This document shows positions 5,932 through 7,071 of a DNA stretch of 7,071 nt, in pieces (position 1 is the first letter of the stretch; the number at the start of each line of letters is the position of its first letter). The translations under genes and the position numbers were made by a program. Under the pieces are notes generated by a model. The model saw only the letters and a list, made by a program, of their open reading frames with translations, did not search any database and was not told where the DNA came from. Origin of the DNA: Betaproteobacteria bacterium. GTDB lineage: Bacteria > Pseudomonadota > Gammaproteobacteria > Burkholderiales > Casimicrobiaceae. Location of the stretch: positions 1 through 7,071 of the forward strand of contig VBCZ01000415.1 of the NCBI GenBank assembly GCA_005889025.1. Direction: 5' to 3'.

Positions 5932-6426
5932 ATGAGCCATGACTATTGCAGACTACTCATGGGCGCGAGCGTGGCGTTGATGATAAGCGCCGCCAGCGCT
6001 CAATCGACGGGCGACACGAGCTTGGACAATGCGGCCGGAATCAACGCGCCCAGCGCAGACGCTGCGACGCAATCGCAGGCCTCGCCGGCACCAAATGACA
6101 GGATACCGGCGCGCTCCGCCGAACGCGGAACTTCCGCCGACCAGACGGTGGATCCTTCGGCTAATACCAACGTGACCGCCCCGCGATCCAACGATCGGTT
6201 GCCCGCTCAGTCGGCGGAACGTGGCGCTGCGACGGGTCAGGAAGCATCACCGCCTGTGGCGGCGTCGTCGCAGATGCACCAGCGCGTCAAATCTCGCGCC
6301 CCCAGTCATGCGTCGTCTTCCGCGGACAATAGTTTTCGCCGCGAGCTCCGGCAATGCGCGATGGCGCAGAATGACCAGGCTCGCGAAAGCTGCCTGGACG
6401 ACGCGATCGCCCACCAGAATCACTAA
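5932..6426 (+). CDS. Secreted low-complexity protein with a duplicated NDRxPAxSAERG motif
   Basis: A 164-residue protein with no family I recognise. The start is ATG 5932, with GGAG seven bases upstream. Residues 1-23 form a signal peptide (Arg7, hydrophobic core 8-18, ISAASA/Q cleavage), so it is exported. Residues 24-130 are Ala/Ser/Pro/Thr-rich and probably disordered. Inside it a 12-residue element occurs twice, at 55-66 and 87-98, 32 residues apart: NDR(I/L)PA(R/Q)SAERG. The C-terminal 30 residues change character: charged, helical, with Cys142 and Cys154 in a C-x11-C spacing (RRELRQCAMAQ...RESCLDD) that could form a disulfide. It follows the VWA gene on the same strand and is closed by its own strong terminator, so it may be a single-gene unit or the last gene of a transcript. 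Role unknown, probably a periplasmic or envelope accessory protein. Confidence 0.8.
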   Translation: MSHDYCRLLMGASVALMISAASAQSTGDTSLDNAAGINAPSADAATQSQASPAPNDRIPARSAERGTSADQTVDPSANTNVTAPRSNDRLPAQSAERGAATGQEASPPVAASSQMHQRVKSRAPSHASSSADNSFRRELRQCAMAQNDQARESCLDDAIAHQNH

Positions 6427-6443
6427 AGGGAGTTGCGAACAGC

Positions 6444-6475
6444 AGAACGCCGCTTTTTGAGCGGCGTTCTTTTTT
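6444..6475 (+). terminator. Strong intrinsic terminator after the secreted repeat protein
   Basis: A perfect 10-bp stem, AGAACGCCGC (6444-6453) with GCGGCGTTCT (6461-6470), closes a 7-nt loop (TTTTTGA) and runs into six Ts (6470-6475), 18 bases after the TAA stop. It works for the plus strand only: read from the other side the hairpin is not followed by Ts. Confidence 0.93.
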
Positions 6476-6519
6476 AGGCGACCTACCTCCGGCAGCGCGC
6501 GCAGATTTCGGATTGCGCG

Positions 6520-6708
6520 TTATTCGTGTTTTCTGTCGCGCAGATACGCTTTGACTTTATCCGCGGAATTTCCGACCGCGTGAACCGCGGCAATCAGCTC
6601 GTCGCTGGTCACACCCAGGGTTTCGGTCCAATCGCGCACTTCGTAGTCTTCATCCAGACTGATGCGGCTGCGGTCCACACTGCCGCGCTTGCTCCTGTCG
6701 TCGCTCAT
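6520..6708 (-). CDS. DUF3606 family small protein
   Basis: A 62-residue protein with the DUF3606 pattern: MSDDRSKRG at the N-terminus, then DRSRISLDEDYEVRDWTE (about 12-29), GVTSDELIAAVHAVGNSA and a C-terminal KAYLRD. This is the whole length of the family. It is probably a small soluble helical protein. Its function is unknown; members are common in soil and plant-associated proteobacteria. The start at 6708 was chosen over an upstream ATG at 6732 because GGAGGAG (6712-6718, minus strand) lies directly before it and homologues begin MSDD. It converges on the secreted protein gene, and the terminator at 6444-6475 separates them. Confidence 0.9.
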   Translation of the reverse strand: MSDDRSKRGSVDRSRISLDEDYEVRDWTETLGVTSDELIAAVHAVGNSADKVKAYLRDRKHE

Positions 6709-6900
6709 GTTCTCCTCCGAAAAAAAGCGCATGAATATTTTTCAGGAGAAACGATCTCGAGGCCATCGGCGGCGAACTGATTTGCACCGACGATCTTCAC
6801 GCGCGGGCGTGGGACGCTGACCGACAAGCCCGTGAGAATCGGCCAGGTCTATCGCACGCGGGCGACGTTGCGCTTTTGCGGGGGCAGCGCCTTCCAGTCG
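6709..6900. other. Gap without a confirmed gene
   Basis: Between the DUF3606 start and the end of the partial gene. It contains the DUF3606 ribosome site, an AT-rich patch (about 6720-6745) that may hold the DUF3606 promoter, and on the minus strand a short open frame (6705-6800) with protein-like composition ending in an ATGA overlap with DUF3606. No recognised gene. Confidence 0.4.
6714..6718 (-). promoter_or_regulatory. Shine-Dalgarno fixing the DUF3606 start
   Basis: GGAGG on the minus strand, five bases before ATG 6706-6708. It selects this start over the ATG at 6732, which would add eight residues encoded partly by the ribosome site itself. Confidence 0.8.
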
Positions 6901-6922
6901 CTATTTGCCGGAACTGGAAGGC
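6889..6922. repeat. 10-bp perfect inverted repeat at a gene end
   Basis: GCCTTCCAGT (6889-6898) and ACTGGAAGGC (6913-6922) pair perfectly around a 14-nt loop that contains the stop codon of the minus-strand partial gene. No T-run follows on either strand, so it is not a standard intrinsic terminator. The core TTCCAGTCGC (6892-6901) recurs directly at 6945-6954. Confidence 0.55.
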
Positions 6923-7071
6923 CGGGCGGGCGTGGCTGTCGATGTTCCAGTCGCGGCGCCCCTAGGGCGGGGAGGTGTCGCGCTGCTGGCGCGTGTGTCA
7001 GGCCGCACGGTGCCCAGGAAGTCTTCCATGGACAAGGCCGAGGAACCCGCCTGGCCGAACACAAACGATAC
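6901..7071 (-). CDS. C-terminal fragment of an unidentified protein (5' part outside window)
   Basis: Reading leftwards from the right window edge, 56 codons are open to TAG at 6901-6903. The first half (VSFVFGQAGSSALSMEDFLG and onward to about residue 26) looks like folded protein. The last 30 residues are Pro/Ala/Thr/Ser/Arg-rich, a common style for a disordered C-terminal tail. Codon third positions are mostly G/C. I do not recognise the family. The competing minus-strand frame with an ATG at 7064 is Pro/Arg/Cys-rich in this part and looks like a shadow. Confidence 0.5.
   Translation of the reverse strand, partial: VSFVFGQAGSSALSMEDFLGTVRPDTRASSATPPRPRGAATGTSTATPARPSSSGK

Noticed and set aside
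6444..6475. Bidirectional terminator serving also the DUF3606 gene
   Set aside because: On the minus strand the hairpin is not followed by a T-run.

Overview
The window is GC-rich (roughly 60% by eye) chromosomal DNA with proteobacterial gene families: PrsW, DUF1090, a Cys/Met-metabolism PLP enzyme, a BatA-like VWA protein and DUF3606. The combination and the Ala/Arg-rich coding style suggest a betaproteobacterium, Burkholderiales-like. That is inference from family content only. There is no IS element, CRISPR array, tRNA or rRNA.

Layout. Positions 2-856 (+) hold the 3' part of a PrsW-family intramembrane metalloprotease. It is followed at close spacing by a small hypothetical ORF (873-1097, +) and then a small Cys/His-rich probable zinc-binding protein (1219-1434, +). 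The stretch between these two small genes is odd: the first ORF has a coding-like continuation past its TAG stop, and the true or ancestral gene end is duplicated as a 25-nt direct repeat. Converging on this block are three minus-strand genes: a secreted DUF1090 protein (1462-1860), an exported beta-lactamase-fold serine hydrolase (2107-3339) and a Cys/Met-metabolism PLP enzyme (3459-4604). The PLP gene is divergent from a BatA-like VWA membrane protein (4732-5787, +). Next comes a secreted low-complexity protein with a conserved internal repeat (5932-6426, +), closed by a strong intrinsic terminator (6444-6475). A minus-strand DUF3606 gene (6520-6708) and the C-terminal fragment of an unidentified minus-strand protein (6901-7071) end the window.

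No single pathway links these genes. Most look like independent housekeeping or envelope functions: membrane proteolysis, periplasmic proteins, a serine hydrolase, sulfur amino-acid metabolism and a VWA scaffold. I do not see a convincing new multi-gene system. The most unusual stretch is 853-1434, with the PrsW gene end, a mini-ORF carrying a ferredoxin-type cysteine signature, an apparently truncated small gene, the duplicated gene end and a small zinc-finger-like protein. The second is 6705-7071, where protein-like stretches change frame on the minus strand.
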